A DNA stretch of 64,000 bases from Methylomonas sp. 11b (GCF_000515215.1 NZ_KI911557.1:3839741-3903740), one strand, 5' to 3'; counted from the first letter of the stretch, positions 52,757 to 62,751 are shown. Numbers and translations: made by a program. Notes: generated by a model from the letters alone, not told the origin.

Positions 52757-55498
52757 ATGAATGCAGAACGACCCGATCCCGACCAACTCCTGGCCCGCGT
52801 CGAGCGGGATCAGGCCAAAGCTAAACGCGGCCGGTTGAAGATTTTCTTCGGCGCTGCTGCCGGCGTTGGCAAAACCTTCGCGATGTTATTGGCGGCTCGA
52901 GAGCGACGTTCCGAGAACCTAGACGTGGTTATTGGTGTCGTGGAAACCCATGGCCGGAAGGAAACCAAAGCCTTGCTGGATGGACTGGAAATTCTGCCGC
53001 CCCGGAAGATCGATTACAAAGGCACCGTTCTGCAGGAATTCGACATCGATGCCGCGCTAAAGCGCCGGCCAGCCATCATTTTGGTTGACGAGTTGGCGCA
53101 CTCCAATGCGCCGGGTTGCCGGCACCCGAAACGTTGGCAGGATATACACGAACTACTAGAGGCTGGTATTGATGTCTACACAGCGCTCAATGTGCAGCAT
53201 CTGGAAAGCCTGAATGACGACATCGGTCAGATTTCCGGCATACGGGTTTGGGAAACCGTGCCCGATACCGTATTTGAAGAAGCAGACGAAGTGGAACTGG
53301 TGGATTTGCCGCCGGACGAATTGTTGCTGCGCCTGAAAGAAGGCAAGGTGTATCTGCCGCAACAAGCGCAGGAAGCGGTCAATCACTTCTTTCGTAAAGG
53401 TAATCTGATTGCCTTGCGGGAGTTGTCTTTGCGGCAAACTGCCAATCGCGTTGACGCGCAGATGCTGGATTATCGCGAAGACAATGCGATACGCGAAGTA
53501 TGGCAGGTCAGCGAACGCATTTTGGTTTGCATCGGCCCCAATGATTTGGCCGAGCGATTAGTGAGGGCCGGTAAGCGTTTGGCGACTAGCCTGCGTGCCG
53601 AATGGATTGTGGCGTATGTTGAAACACCGCAATTACAACGCATGCCGGCGGTGAAGCGCGACGGCATCTTGCGGATTTTACGCTTGGCCGAACAACTCGG
53701 CGCCGAAACCGTTACCCTCAGCGCACCGGAGATGAGCGAGGCGCTGATCCGTTTCTCCCGCGAGCGCAACATCAATAAAATTGTGATCGGCAAGCCGAGT
53801 CGGCGGGGCTGGCGGCGCTGGCTAATGGGTTCGGTCGTCGATGTGTTAATTGCACATGCTCACAACATCAATATTTATCTATTGGGTAGCCCTCAAATCC
53901 GGGGGCGCACCACGGAATTACAGTCCGAGTTATCCTTATTAAGAAAGACCCCTTTGCCGGGGTTAAAGCAACGCATACCGACCAAAACCAAAAAACGCTA
54001 CGGCGGTTATTTCTGGGCTGTCGCGGTCACCCTATTGAGCACGGCTCTCGGCCGTTTGCTGCTCGGTCATGTTGAGTTGGCCAATCTGGTGATGGTGTAT
54101 TTACTGGGCGTGGTGTTTGTGGCCACGCGTTTCGGGCGCGGACCGTCTATTCTGGCATCGTTATTGGGCGTCGGTAGTTTCGATTTTCTGTTCGTGCAGC
54201 CTTATTACAGTTTTTCCGTGTCCGACAGTCAGTACCTGATTACTTTGCTGGCCATGCTAGTGGTCGGTATCGTCATCAGCAACCTGATGATTAACGTTCG
54301 TTCGCAGGCCAAAGTAGCGGCGCATCGGGAAAGACGGGCGGCGGCGCTGTACTCGATGAGTAAAGAGTTGAGCAGCATCCAGTCGGAAGACGAGGCCGTG
54401 CGTATCGCCGTCAAACATCTGTACTCGGAATTCAGCAGTCCGAATGTGATCTTGTTTCCCAATAGTCATGGCCGGGTGGTTTTTCCCAGGAAGCCGGGTA
54501 TTGCCGTGTCATTAAGAGGCGCCGATCTGAGTGTTGCCCAATGGGTATTCGACCACAAAGAAATTGCCGGGCATGGTACCAACACCTTGCCTGGCGCCGA
54601 TGCGGTTTATTTTCCAATTCATAACGAAGACAAAGTGTTAGGGGTGTTGGCGCTGTTGCCGGTCAATTTGCGTCGGGTTTTTCTACCTGAGCAACAGAAA
54701 CTACTGGAAACTTTTTTGCGCCAGATCGGCCAGGCGGTGGCCCGGATACGCTTTTCGGAACAGGCCCGTTCCACCCAATTGCAAATGGAAGCCGAACGCT
54801 TGCGTAACTCCCTGCTTAGCGCGATTTCCCATGATTTGCGCACCCCGTTGGCAACGATTATCGGCTCCGCCAGTGCGCTGGTGGAAGACAAGGGCCAATT
54901 ACAACCGCAAGATAAATTGGATCTGAGCCGAGGCATTGTCGACGAAGCGGAACGCATGTCGAATCTGGTCAACAATATTCTGGACATGGCCAGGTTGGAA
55001 GCCGGTGTGCTGGAATTGAACAAGCAGTGGTATCCGCTCGAGGAAATCATCGGCACGGTGTTGACGCTGTTGCACACGCAACTGCTGGGCAGGCCCGTGA
55101 AAGTCAAATTGCCGGAAGGTATACCGATGATTCTGGCCGATGCGGTGATGATCGAACAGGTGCTGATCAATCTGTTGGAAAACGCTGTGCGTTATACACC
55201 GCCAGGCAGCGGCCTGGAGATTGTTGCCGAGATTAACGACGCTTCGGTGGAAATAGCGGTTGCCGATCACGGCCCCGGTATCCCCAAGGGCCAGGAAGAA
55301 AGGCTGTTCGAAAAATTTTACCAAACCCGGCATGAGACCGCGCAAAGTGGCGTAGGTCTGGGCTTGGCAATCTGTCGAGCTATCATAGAGGTGCATGGTG
55401 GCCGGATTGTGGCGCGTAACCGCGCCGACGGCGGAGCGGTATTTATTTTTACCTTGCCGCTGGATCAAACACCACCTACAGTGGAGCCGGAAGAATAA
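52757..55498 (+). CDS. kdpD: Potassium-sensing histidine kinase KdpD
   Basis: The 913 aa sensor has the N-terminal KdpD domain with Walker A GAAAGVGKTFAM and an Usp-like domain (about 250-370). Four closely spaced membrane helices (about 410-510) and a GAF-like region follow. The kinase core has the phospho-His box SAISHDLRTPLA and ATPase boxes GPGIPKGQEERLFEKFYQ and GVGLGLAICRAI. It controls kdp expression in response to low K+ or ionic stress. It is displaced from kdpFABC by the accessory insert. Confidence 0.97.
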   Translation: MNAERPDPDQLLARVERDQAKAKRGRLKIFFGAAAGVGKTFAMLLAARERRSENLDVVIGVVETHGRKETKALLDGLEILPPRKIDYKGTVLQEFDIDAALKRRPAIILVDELAHSNAPGCRHPKRWQDIHELLEAGIDVYTALNVQHLESLNDDIGQISGIRVWETVPDTVFEEADEVELVDLPPDELLLRLKEGKVYLPQQAQEAVNHFFRKGNLIALRELSLRQTANRVDAQMLDYREDNAIREVWQVSERILVCIGPNDLAERLVRAGKRLATSLRAEWIVAYVETPQLQRMPAVKRDGILRILRLAEQLGAETVTLSAPEMSEALIRFSRERNINKIVIGKPSRRGWRRWLMGSVVDVLIAHAHNINIYLLGSPQIRGRTTELQSELSLLRKTPLPGLKQRIPTKTKKRYGGYFWAVAVTLLSTALGRLLLGHVELANLVMVYLLGVVFVATRFGRGPSILASLLGVGSFDFLFVQPYYSFSVSDSQYLITLLAMLVVGIVISNLMINVRSQAKVAAHRERRAAALYSMSKELSSIQSEDEAVRIAVKHLYSEFSSPNVILFPNSHGRVVFPRKPGIAVSLRGADLSVAQWVFDHKEIAGHGTNTLPGADAVYFPIHNEDKVLGVLALLPVNLRRVFLPEQQKLLETFLRQIGQAVARIRFSEQARSTQLQMEAERLRNSLLSAISHDLRTPLATIIGSASALVEDKGQLQPQDKLDLSRGIVDEAERMSNLVNNILDMARLEAGVLELNKQWYPLEEIIGTVLTLLHTQLLGRPVKVKLPEGIPMILADAVMIEQVLINLLENAVRYTPPGSGLEIVAEINDASVEIAVADHGPGIPKGQEERLFEKFYQTRHETAQSGVGLGLAICRAIIEVHGGRIVARNRADGGAVFIFTLPLDQTPPTVEPEE

Positions 55499-55522
55499 TG
55501 CCCACGCTAAGGATGTTTTGTT

Positions 55523-56221
55523 ATGGCTAAAACCGATCCTGTCATTATTGTCATAGAGGACGATCCCTCCATTCGGCGTTTTCTGCGCACCAGTCTCAGT
55601 ACTCACGGCTTTAACGTATTTGATGCCGATACCGGCAAACGAGGTATCGTCGAGGTTGGTGTGCGCAAGCCCGACTTACTGATACTCGATCTGGGGTTGC
55701 CGGATATGGATGGTGTCGAGGTGATCAAAGCTATTCGCGCCTGGTCAGCCGTGCCCATCATCATATTGTCGGCGCGGAGCAGCGAACAGCAGAAGATCGA
55801 CGCCTTGGATGTCGGGGCCGACGATTATTTGACCAAACCGTTCGGTTTTGGCGAATTGTTAGCCAGGATACGCGTGGCGCTGCGGCATGCGAGCAGGCCG
55901 CAGGAACAAAGTCAGTCTGATGTGTTCAGCACCGGCAATCTGAAAGTGGACCTACTCAATCGCGTGGTCAGTGTCGATGACCAAGAAATTCACCTCACCC
56001 CGATTCAATACCGCTTGCTAACGGTCTTGGTTAAAAATGCCGGCAAAGTCCTGACCCATCAGCAAATCCTTAAGGACGTCTGGGGGCCTTCTTTCGAGGA
56101 GAACGCCCATTATCTGCGCATCTACATGAGTCAACTCCGCCAGAAACTGGAAGCAGACCCCACCCAGCCAAAATTGTTACTGACTGAGTCCGGTGTCGGT
56201 TATCGACTGAAAGTCTCGTAA
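55523..56221 (+). CDS. kdpE: Response regulator KdpE
   Basis: The 232 aa OmpR/PhoB-type regulator has a receiver domain with acidic pair EDDP and phospho-acceptor Asp in LLILDLGLPDMDG, then KPFGFGELLARI. The winged-helix DNA-binding domain (about 135-230) has LTPIQYRLLTVLVKNAGKVLTHQQIL. It lies 24 bp after kdpD. It is the likely binder of the T-rich promoter blocks at 40959, 41748 and 51594. Confidence 0.97.
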   Translation: MAKTDPVIIVIEDDPSIRRFLRTSLSTHGFNVFDADTGKRGIVEVGVRKPDLLILDLGLPDMDGVEVIKAIRAWSAVPIIILSARSSEQQKIDALDVGADDYLTKPFGFGELLARIRVALRHASRPQEQSQSDVFSTGNLKVDLLNRVVSVDDQEIHLTPIQYRLLTVLVKNAGKVLTHQQILKDVWGPSFEENAHYLRIYMSQLRQKLEADPTQPKLLLTESGVGYRLKVS

Positions 56222-56246
56222 CACCTCAATCGAGGATAAAAACACT

Positions 56247-57206
56247 ATGCAACTATTGAACGGCTCCGTTGTAGCCCTGGTTACCCCTTTTCATGGCGAT
56301 AACGACCAATCCGTCAACCGGGAAAAACTTGTCGAATTAATCGAGTTCCACGCCATCAGTGGCACGGTGGCCATCGTTCCTTGCGGCACGACCGGCGAGT
56401 CGCCGACTTTGTCGGACGACGAGTGGGAAACTGTGGTGTCGACAACAATCGAAGCCGCCCGGTCTACCTCTCTCAAAATCATTCCGGGCACCGGTTCGAA
56501 CAGTACCCGAGAAGCCGTGCGACGGACCGAGCAAGCCGCCAAGTTAGGTGCAGATGCTTGCCTGGTTGTCACGCCGTATTACAACCGGCCTAGCCCGGAG
56601 GGGATACTGGCGCATTATCAAGAACTGGATAAAGTGGGTCTTCCCATCATTCTTTACGATATTCCCAGCCGAACCGGTGTCGAGTTGGGCGTCGAGCTGA
56701 TCATGGCGCTTTGCGAAAAATGCCCGTCTATTATCGGATTAAAAGCTTCTAATGGTAATCTCGATCAAATCACCGAAATTGTCTACCGGTCTTATCAACT
56801 TGACCGGCCTTTCTCGGTGTTTTCCGGCGACGACTCGCTGACTTTGCCGATTCTTGCGGTGGGTGGCGTGGGCGTCATTTCCGTGGCGGCCAACGTGATG
56901 CCTAGCGTGATGAACGAACTGGTCGCCAGTTTCGAGCGCCGGGAACTAAATCAATCGAAATTTATTGCGCAAGCCAGTCATGGTTTTTGCCGGGCATTGT
57001 TAAAGTCAGGGTCGAATCCCGCACCCATTAAAGCCATCATGAATCATTTGGGTCTTAATGTGGGTGGATGCCGCTTACCTTTGTCCGGCATTAGCAATGA
57101 GAAGATGGCGGCACTGTTGCACGAACTTCAGATCATGACTGCAAAACTCACTGCCCCACATATTCCCATCGATGACATCCTGATAAAAGGCCAAAAGCTA
57201 CCGTGA
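56247..57206 (+). CDS. dapA: 4-Hydroxy-tetrahydrodipicolinate synthase
   Basis: The enzyme condenses pyruvate and aspartate semialdehyde in lysine/diaminopimelate synthesis. The TIM-barrel motifs are GTTGESPTLSDDE, VVTPYYNRPSPEG, and the Schiff-base lysine in IIGLKASNGN. YDIPSRTG precedes it. The 319 aa length exceeds the usual 290-300 aa because of a C-terminal extension after residue 295. Placement 25 bp after kdpE is unusual. It may be co-transcribed with kdpDE, and a second dapA elsewhere is possible. A DapA-family aldolase of another substrate cannot be excluded. Confidence 0.87.
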   Translation: MQLLNGSVVALVTPFHGDNDQSVNREKLVELIEFHAISGTVAIVPCGTTGESPTLSDDEWETVVSTTIEAARSTSLKIIPGTGSNSTREAVRRTEQAAKLGADACLVVTPYYNRPSPEGILAHYQELDKVGLPIILYDIPSRTGVELGVELIMALCEKCPSIIGLKASNGNLDQITEIVYRSYQLDRPFSVFSGDDSLTLPILAVGGVGVISVAANVMPSVMNELVASFERRELNQSKFIAQASHGFCRALLKSGSNPAPIKAIMNHLGLNVGGCRLPLSGISNEKMAALLHELQIMTAKLTAPHIPIDDILIKGQKLP

Positions 57207-57213
57207 AAGAACC

Positions 57214-57861
57214 ATGATTGTGGAAGTAGATGAATACATCAAATTGCTTGCGGGACTCTTGTCGGTAGTGGACCCTATCGGCGCTATCCCGCTTTTCATC
57301 AGCTTGACCGATCACCGCAGCTCTGAGGAGAGGCGACGTATCGCCTGCGTTTGTGCTTTGTCGGTTGGCGCGGTACTGCTATTTGCACACACTGCCGGCA
57401 ATAGTTGGCTGGCATTTTTTGGGATCAGCATTCCGTCGTTTCAAATTGCCGGTGGCATAGTCATCATGTTAATGGGCGTTTCCATGGTCAAAGCGTCGCA
57501 TGATCGATCCAGAAACACGCCGGAGGAACGGGCCGAGTCTGTCGATAAAGAGTCTATCGCGGTCGTGCCAATGGCCATTCCCTTGCTCAGTGGGCCCGGC
57601 GCAATGAGTACCGTGATCGTCAACCATAACCTAAATCCGTCCTGGAATTATGACGTCTTGGCCGTTTGCGTCATCGCCACCATAGCCTTGATCGTTCTGA
57701 CATGCTTGTTAATGGCCGAGAAAATAGCCCATTTGCTGGGCAGAACCGGCATGAATGTAATTACACGGGTTTTTGGATTGATCATTTTGTCGATAGCCGT
57801 GGAGTTTATTACTAAAGGATTAGGCGCTGTTTTCCCGATATTGGTGAAACCGTTGGCGTAA
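57214..57861 (+). CDS. MarC family integral membrane protein
   Basis: The 215 aa protein with six hydrophobic segments matches MarC/NAAT: LLSVVDPIGAIPLFISLTDH at the N-terminus and VPMAIPLLSGPGAMSTVIV in the middle. The family includes putative amino-acid or antimicrobial-related transporters without firm function. It starts 7 bp after dapA, so the two are likely co-transcribed. Confidence 0.9.
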   Translation: MIVEVDEYIKLLAGLLSVVDPIGAIPLFISLTDHRSSEERRRIACVCALSVGAVLLFAHTAGNSWLAFFGISIPSFQIAGGIVIMLMGVSMVKASHDRSRNTPEERAESVDKESIAVVPMAIPLLSGPGAMSTVIVNHNLNPSWNYDVLAVCVIATIALIVLTCLLMAEKIAHLLGRTGMNVITRVFGLIILSIAVEFITKGLGAVFPILVKPLA

Positions 57862-57911
57862 CCGCAGCCAAATACTGATTCAAAACTAGCAATTTGAGCG
57901 TCAGAATCGAA

Positions 57912-57969
57912 AATTTCCGAGTTTACAGGGCAAATTTTTACAATTTTTTTAGATGAAATTGCGTATAGT
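57912..57969 (+). promoter_or_regulatory. Possible Kdp-type promoter of kup
   Basis: TTTTTACAATTTTTTTA (57935-57951) matches the kdp core TTTTTACGACTTTTTTA at 15 of 17 positions. TATAGT at 57964 lies in the -10 position relative to it. The upstream ATTTCC...TTTACA half is present but spaced differently from the three kdp-type copies. KdpE control of kup is therefore only a weak inference. Confidence 0.4.
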
Positions 57970-58087
57970 CGCGCGCTTTTCCTGGTAAGACTCGGGTTTG
58001 CTAAACCAATTGTTTCGAGCCTTTCATTTGATTCAGATCCAAAAACGGTCTGCTTGATTTTCTCCTGATCTACACAGGTTTTTTGTA

Positions 58088-59965
58088 ATGTCTGCCGACA
58101 ATAAATCTCAACCATTAACCGGATTAACGCTGAGCGCGATAGGTGTCGTCTTTGGCGATATAGGCACCAGCCCCCTATACGCCGTTAAGGAAGTCTTTCA
58201 TGCCGGATTAACGACGGATACCACCCATATTCTTGGCGCGCTTTCGCTGATCTTTTGGTCACTGACGCTAGTCGTCACCACCAAATACGCGATTTTCATC
58301 ATGCGCGCCGACAACAAGGGCGAAGGCGGTATCATGGCTTTGCTGGCTTTGGCCCTTCAAACTGCCAAGGACAATCCGCAAAAAACCCGTTTCATCGTCA
58401 CTACCGGCTTGATTGGCGCGGTGCTGTTTTATGGCGACAGCATTATCACACCGGCTATATCGGTGTTGAGCGCGGTGGAAGGGCTGCAAATCATCGCGCC
58501 AAAGCTGGAACATTACGTGTTGCCGATAACCTTTGCGGTATTGGGGGGCTTGTTTTTGATTCAAGCCAGGGGCACCGAGGCGGTCGGCAAATTGTTTGCG
58601 CCTATCATGTGTGTTTGGTTTGCGGTCTTAGCGATCATGGGCCTAGTCAATATTGTCCAGCAACCTGAAGTATTACAGGCTATCAATCCTTATTACGCGA
58701 TTAGTCTATTAGGTGAATTGGGTTGGAAAGGATTTTTAATCATGGGCTCGGTGGTGTTGGCCATTACCGGTGCCGAAGCGCTGTATGCCGACATGGGCCA
58801 TTTTGGTTTAAAGCCGATTCGGTATGCCTGGTTTAGTTTTGTGTTTCCTGCCCTGCTACTCAATTACTTCGGACAAGGGGCGCTGTTGATGGGCCATCCT
58901 GACGCGATTGAAAACCCGTTCTATCTGCTCGCGCCAAACTGGGCTCTTTACCCTTTGTTAATTCTGTCGACATTGGCTACGGTGATTGCCTCGCAAGCCG
59001 TTATTTCCGGGGCGTTTTCGTTGACTAGACAGGCTATCCAGTTGGGCTATTCGCCACGCATGAATATTCTGCATACCTCGGGTGACGAAATGGGCCAAAT
59101 CTATATTCCAGCCGTGAACTGGTTGTTGATGGCATCGGTATTTATTCTGGTAGCCGGTTTTAAATCATCCACCGCATTGGCTTCTGCCTATGGCTTGGCG
59201 GTAACGGGCACGATGATTACTACCACGATACTGGCGTTTATCGTCATTTCGGAATTGTGGCGGTGGAATAAAGTCACCAGTATCAACTTTCTGTCAATTT
59301 TTTTGACCCTGGATATTTTATATTTCTTGGCCAACACGCTGAAAATACCCGAGGGCGGTTGGTTGCCTTTGACCGTGGGTGTCGTATTGTTCCTGATCAT
59401 GACCACCTGGATTAAAGGTCGCGAGTTACTGGCCAGAAACATGGATGAAAAACGGGTGATGTTTGAAGAACTGGAAGACAAAGTTCAGGGCCAGAAGCTA
59501 GCCAAAGTGCCCGGTACCGCAATTTATTTAGCCAAAAATCTACACGGCGTACCGCAAGTGCTGCTACACAATTTGGCACACAATCATGCGCTGCATGAGC
59601 AAATGATTGTGCTGACGATAGTCACCAAAGACGAGCCGTACGTCGATGAGTCTCACCGTATCAAAATTCGCGCTTTCGGTGACGAGGGCAATTTTTATAG
59701 GGTGAAGATGTATTTCGGCTTTCAGGAAGAACAGGACGTGCGTCGCGCACTCCAGCTATGCAGCCATGAGGGACTGGTAATTGATCAAAAAGCTGCATCG
59801 TTTTTCATCGGTAACGAGAGAATATCGTTTCGCCGGAGAAGCCCCATGCCGAAATGGCGCAGGGCGCTATTTAGATTCTTGCTCCACAACGCATCCAGCG
59901 CTATCGAATATTTCAAAATTCCGGTCGAACGCGTAATTGAGGTAGGTATTCGCCTTGAGTTGTAA
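58088..59965 (+). CDS. kup: Potassium uptake protein Kup
   Basis: The 625 aa low-affinity K+/H+ symporter of the KUP/HAK family has about 12 transmembrane helices in the first 440 residues. It opens with the signature GVVFGDIGTSPLYAVKEVF. GDSIITPAISVLSAVEGL is also conserved. The C-terminal cytoplasmic domain (about 450-625) is normal in length. It adds a constitutive-type K+ system to the inducible Kdp system encoded upstream. It is monocistronic. The 59966-60195 stretch downstream is empty. Confidence 0.97.
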   Translation: MSADNKSQPLTGLTLSAIGVVFGDIGTSPLYAVKEVFHAGLTTDTTHILGALSLIFWSLTLVVTTKYAIFIMRADNKGEGGIMALLALALQTAKDNPQKTRFIVTTGLIGAVLFYGDSIITPAISVLSAVEGLQIIAPKLEHYVLPITFAVLGGLFLIQARGTEAVGKLFAPIMCVWFAVLAIMGLVNIVQQPEVLQAINPYYAISLLGELGWKGFLIMGSVVLAITGAEALYADMGHFGLKPIRYAWFSFVFPALLLNYFGQGALLMGHPDAIENPFYLLAPNWALYPLLILSTLATVIASQAVISGAFSLTRQAIQLGYSPRMNILHTSGDEMGQIYIPAVNWLLMASVFILVAGFKSSTALASAYGLAVTGTMITTTILAFIVISELWRWNKVTSINFLSIFLTLDILYFLANTLKIPEGGWLPLTVGVVLFLIMTTWIKGRELLARNMDEKRVMFEELEDKVQGQKLAKVPGTAIYLAKNLHGVPQVLLHNLAHNHALHEQMIVLTIVTKDEPYVDESHRIKIRAFGDEGNFYRVKMYFGFQEEQDVRRALQLCSHEGLVIDQKAASFFIGNERISFRRRSPMPKWRRALFRFLLHNASSAIEYFKIPVERVIEVGIRLEL

Positions 59966-60195
59966 CATTACAAATAATCATATGGAATGTGTAATTTCGT
60001 ATCGTGGTGACGAAGTCAATTCTTTCCGAACTAAAATCTATCGCGGTTTCAAAAAATAGGAAAACCACCGATGGCCTATGAGCTTTGCGCAGCCGCCGCG
60101 CCGTTTTAAGGGATAATATTTGCCTGTCGGCTAATGGTCGATTGCGACAATCCGTTACCGGAATGGGTGGCAGACTTTCCATTGTCAGGCCATCT

Positions 60196-61125
60196 CTATT
60201 CCGGCAGACAATGCTGCCATGTAGGCTTCAGGCGTGTAAATATTTCCATTCCTTCAAGCTCGTCTTGCAAGATTTGCCAACGGGCCAGGTCAAACGAATC
60301 CCGATACAAACACGCAACCCAATCCGCCAGCCGTACGGCTGAAAAGGTCTCGGCAGCGTTGGTGTCACAGACAGAAAGACCGGCGCTGTGCCGGTAGCCC
60401 GCGATAACAGTAGTCTCATCATAGCCCCAGCGATGGAGCGCAAGCGCAGCCAAACCGGCATGAAATGTCGTCTCCTCGGGCAGACTCGATTCCGCAGCCG
60501 AGGCCAAAGGGTTAAGTGCTGCCGGCAGCTCCGAAAAATGCATGTCGGCAAACAAACTTTGCACGTGTTCGGCAAGCTCGGGTGTATTGGCCGCGTGCCA
60601 GAAATTGAAGACCACGGTTTGTCGCGGCTGAATAGCCGCCGTTACGGCATGGTATGAATCGCCGTGCAGCAGAAAACCGAAGGCTTTGTTGTACTCAGGA
60701 TTAACGCTAAAAACCGCTTCACTCTCCGGCGAGGAGAATAATTCCAGCACCCCGCCATGCTCGGGTTGCCATTGCCTATTCAGTTGCACAACCAGTCGGG
60801 CAATCTCATAACCGACTAGCGGCCGGTCGCTGTGTATGCCAATCACTTGTCCAGGCAGCATACGTTGCGCCGTCACTAACACGCGATTCGTGAGAGGTAA
60901 TCCGGTAATCTCGCGCATTCTAGCGAGTACTCCTGCTTGAAAAGCGGCGGGAATGTTCTCAGTAACGTCCTTGAGAGAGCAGCGATAAAACGCCCCATCC
61001 CGATGCTGCCAGTCTCCGTCTAGCAAAAATAAATCTTCAAGCGCAGTACATTGCTCCGCAGAAAATGCGGAATTGACATAAAAAAACGGGAACGGAGTAT
61101 CGTGGTGGATGGGCTGTGAGAGCAA
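60196..61125 (-). CDS. 2-Oxoglutarate/Fe(II)-dependent oxygenase
   Basis: The 309 aa protein shows the HxD...H facial triad of the 2OG-Fe(II) superfamily: GIHSD (His98, Asp100), distal SYHAVT (His159) and the 2OG-binding Arg168 nine residues later. The C-terminal 100 residues (from about 205) are an additional helical region with AGYRHSAGLSVC of unknown role. Similar oxygenases modify proteins or peptide natural products, but no precursor peptide or maturase is visible within 200 bp either side. The substrate is unknown. Confidence 0.8.
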   Translation of the reverse strand: MLSQPIHHDTPFPFFYVNSAFSAEQCTALEDLFLLDGDWQHRDGAFYRCSLKDVTENIPAAFQAGVLARMREITGLPLTNRVLVTAQRMLPGQVIGIHSDRPLVGYEIARLVVQLNRQWQPEHGGVLELFSSPESEAVFSVNPEYNKAFGFLLHGDSYHAVTAAIQPRQTVVFNFWHAANTPELAEHVQSLFADMHFSELPAALNPLASAAESSLPEETTFHAGLAALALHRWGYDETTVIAGYRHSAGLSVCDTNAAETFSAVRLADWVACLYRDSFDLARWQILQDELEGMEIFTRLKPTWQHCLPE

Positions 61126-61281
61126 CGGCTAAGCTCCTATTAGAATCAAATTGAGAGGTAGCAATACAGGCTTGAATCTTACGGAAAACGCCGTCTAGGA
61201 TTGTTTCACCAAGTTTTCAGTTTTGATTAGTTTAGAGGGGAGAATTCAAGGACGCAGCAATCCAACTACAACTGACCATTC

Positions 61282-61307
61282 CCGCGATTACGCTTCGCTA
61301 ATCGCGG
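61282..61307. repeat. REP-like palindrome
   Basis: CCGCGATTA, an 8 base spacer CGCTTCGC and TAATCGCGG form a perfect 9 bp stem in the gap between two minus-strand genes. The sequence type (GCGATTACGCTTCGCTAATCGC) is a frequent intergenic element in gammaproteobacteria. Confidence 0.6.
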
Positions 61308-61354
61308 CTAACAAGGAGTGGCTGAGTCGCTAGCTACACTGTGAGCTTTCCACA

Positions 61355-62665
61355 TTATTGCTTAGGATAAACCTGCACCCACTCGATACGTGGGCCGTTC
61401 ATTTCCTTCACGACGATTTCAAAGTCGTTAAAGGCGATGCGCTCGCCGGCTTCGGGGATGTCGCGCAATTGCGCCAGGATCATGCCGCCCACGGAATCGA
61501 CATCGTCCAGATCCAGTTCTTCGTTTTCCACATCGATACCCAAAATCCGTTCCAGCGAGAAAATCGGCAAGCTGCCTTTACCGAGCAAGCTGCCGTCGTC
61601 TTGACGGGTCCAGTCGCTTTCTGTTTTTCGAAATTCGTCGCGGATTTCGCCGACCATGGCCGATAGCAAATTGTCCAGCGTGATAAAGCCGTGCGGCTTG
61701 TGGCCTTTCTGGCCGATGACGGCAAAATGCGGTGAGCCCTGAGTAAAGCGTCGGAATAATTCCAGGGCCGGCATATGCGCGGAGATATGTTGAATCGGGC
61801 GTAAATAAGGTTCCAAATCGTCGATTTGCTGGCCGTGTTGTTGCGCCAGGAACAAATCTTTTAAATGGATAATGCCCAGCACATCGATACCGTTACTGTC
61901 GAAATACGGGTAGCGGCTGAAGCAGCTGCTATAAACCGTTTCCAGCATTTGTTGTTGAGATTGGCCCTGGTACAGCGCGGTAATTTCGTGAATCGGCCGC
62001 ATTAAATCGGAGACTTCCAACTTGCCGAAATCCAGGGCCTTGGCCAGCACGTTGCATTCGTCGCTGGTCAGGTTCTCGCCGGCCCGGCTGGAGCGCAGAA
62101 TCAGTTTCAATTCCTCGTTGGAATAATGACTGTCGAGGTTGTGACCATCGCTAAGTCCGGCGATGCGTAACACCAGGTTGGCGCTGCCGTTCAACAACCA
62201 GATGGCCGGATACATCAACCAGTACAGCGCGTAAAGCGGTCCGGCGCTCCACAGGCCTATGCCTTCCGGATTGCGGATAGCCAGCGATTTAGGCGCTTGC
62301 TCACCAACGACGATATGCAGAAAGGAGATCGTGCAAAACGCAAACGCAAACGAGACGTTATGGATGATTTCCGGGGAGGTGATTTCGGCCTTGGCAAATA
62401 GCGGTATTAACAGATCAGCGAAAGCCGGTTCGCCGATCCAGCCCAGCCCCAGCGAGGCTAGGGTAATGCCGAGTTGGCAGGCTGATAGATAGGCATCGAG
62501 TTTTTTGTGTACTTTGGCGAGAATCCGGCCGCGCCAGCCTTCGGTTTGTTCGATGGTCTTGATTCTGGTCTGCCTTAGTTTGACCAGACTGAACTCGACC
62601 GCAACAAAGAAGCCGTTTAGAAATACCAGCAACAAGGCGCAGGCGACCAGAACAAGATTACTCAT
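61355..62665 (-). CDS. CNNM/CorC-type membrane protein (DUF21, CBS pair, CorC_HlyC)
   Basis: The 436 aa protein has an N-terminal DUF21/CNNM transmembrane domain (about 1-190; LNGFFVAVEFSLVKLR, QLGITLASLGLGWIGEP). A pair of CBS domains follows (about 215-335; MRPIHEITALY, FDSNGIDVLGIIHLKDL). The last part is a CorC_HlyC domain (about 350-430; DVDSVGGMILAQLRDIPEAGE). The family was called hemolysin-like. Evidence elsewhere points to Mg2+ or divalent-cation transport and its regulation. Monocistronic. Confidence 0.92.
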   Translation of the reverse strand: MSNLVLVACALLLVFLNGFFVAVEFSLVKLRQTRIKTIEQTEGWRGRILAKVHKKLDAYLSACQLGITLASLGLGWIGEPAFADLLIPLFAKAEITSPEIIHNVSFAFAFCTISFLHIVVGEQAPKSLAIRNPEGIGLWSAGPLYALYWLMYPAIWLLNGSANLVLRIAGLSDGHNLDSHYSNEELKLILRSSRAGENLTSDECNVLAKALDFGKLEVSDLMRPIHEITALYQGQSQQQMLETVYSSCFSRYPYFDSNGIDVLGIIHLKDLFLAQQHGQQIDDLEPYLRPIQHISAHMPALELFRRFTQGSPHFAVIGQKGHKPHGFITLDNLLSAMVGEIRDEFRKTESDWTRQDDGSLLGKGSLPIFSLERILGIDVENEELDLDDVDSVGGMILAQLRDIPEAGERIAFNDFEIVVKEMNGPRIEWVQVYPKQ

Positions 62666-62751
62666 AAATAAAGCGTTGATTACAGCGGAATGGCCATTAT
62701 ACCGGGAATCCGCACCTTTGCTCGATGTGTGATGGCACCGCCGGGCGCGCG

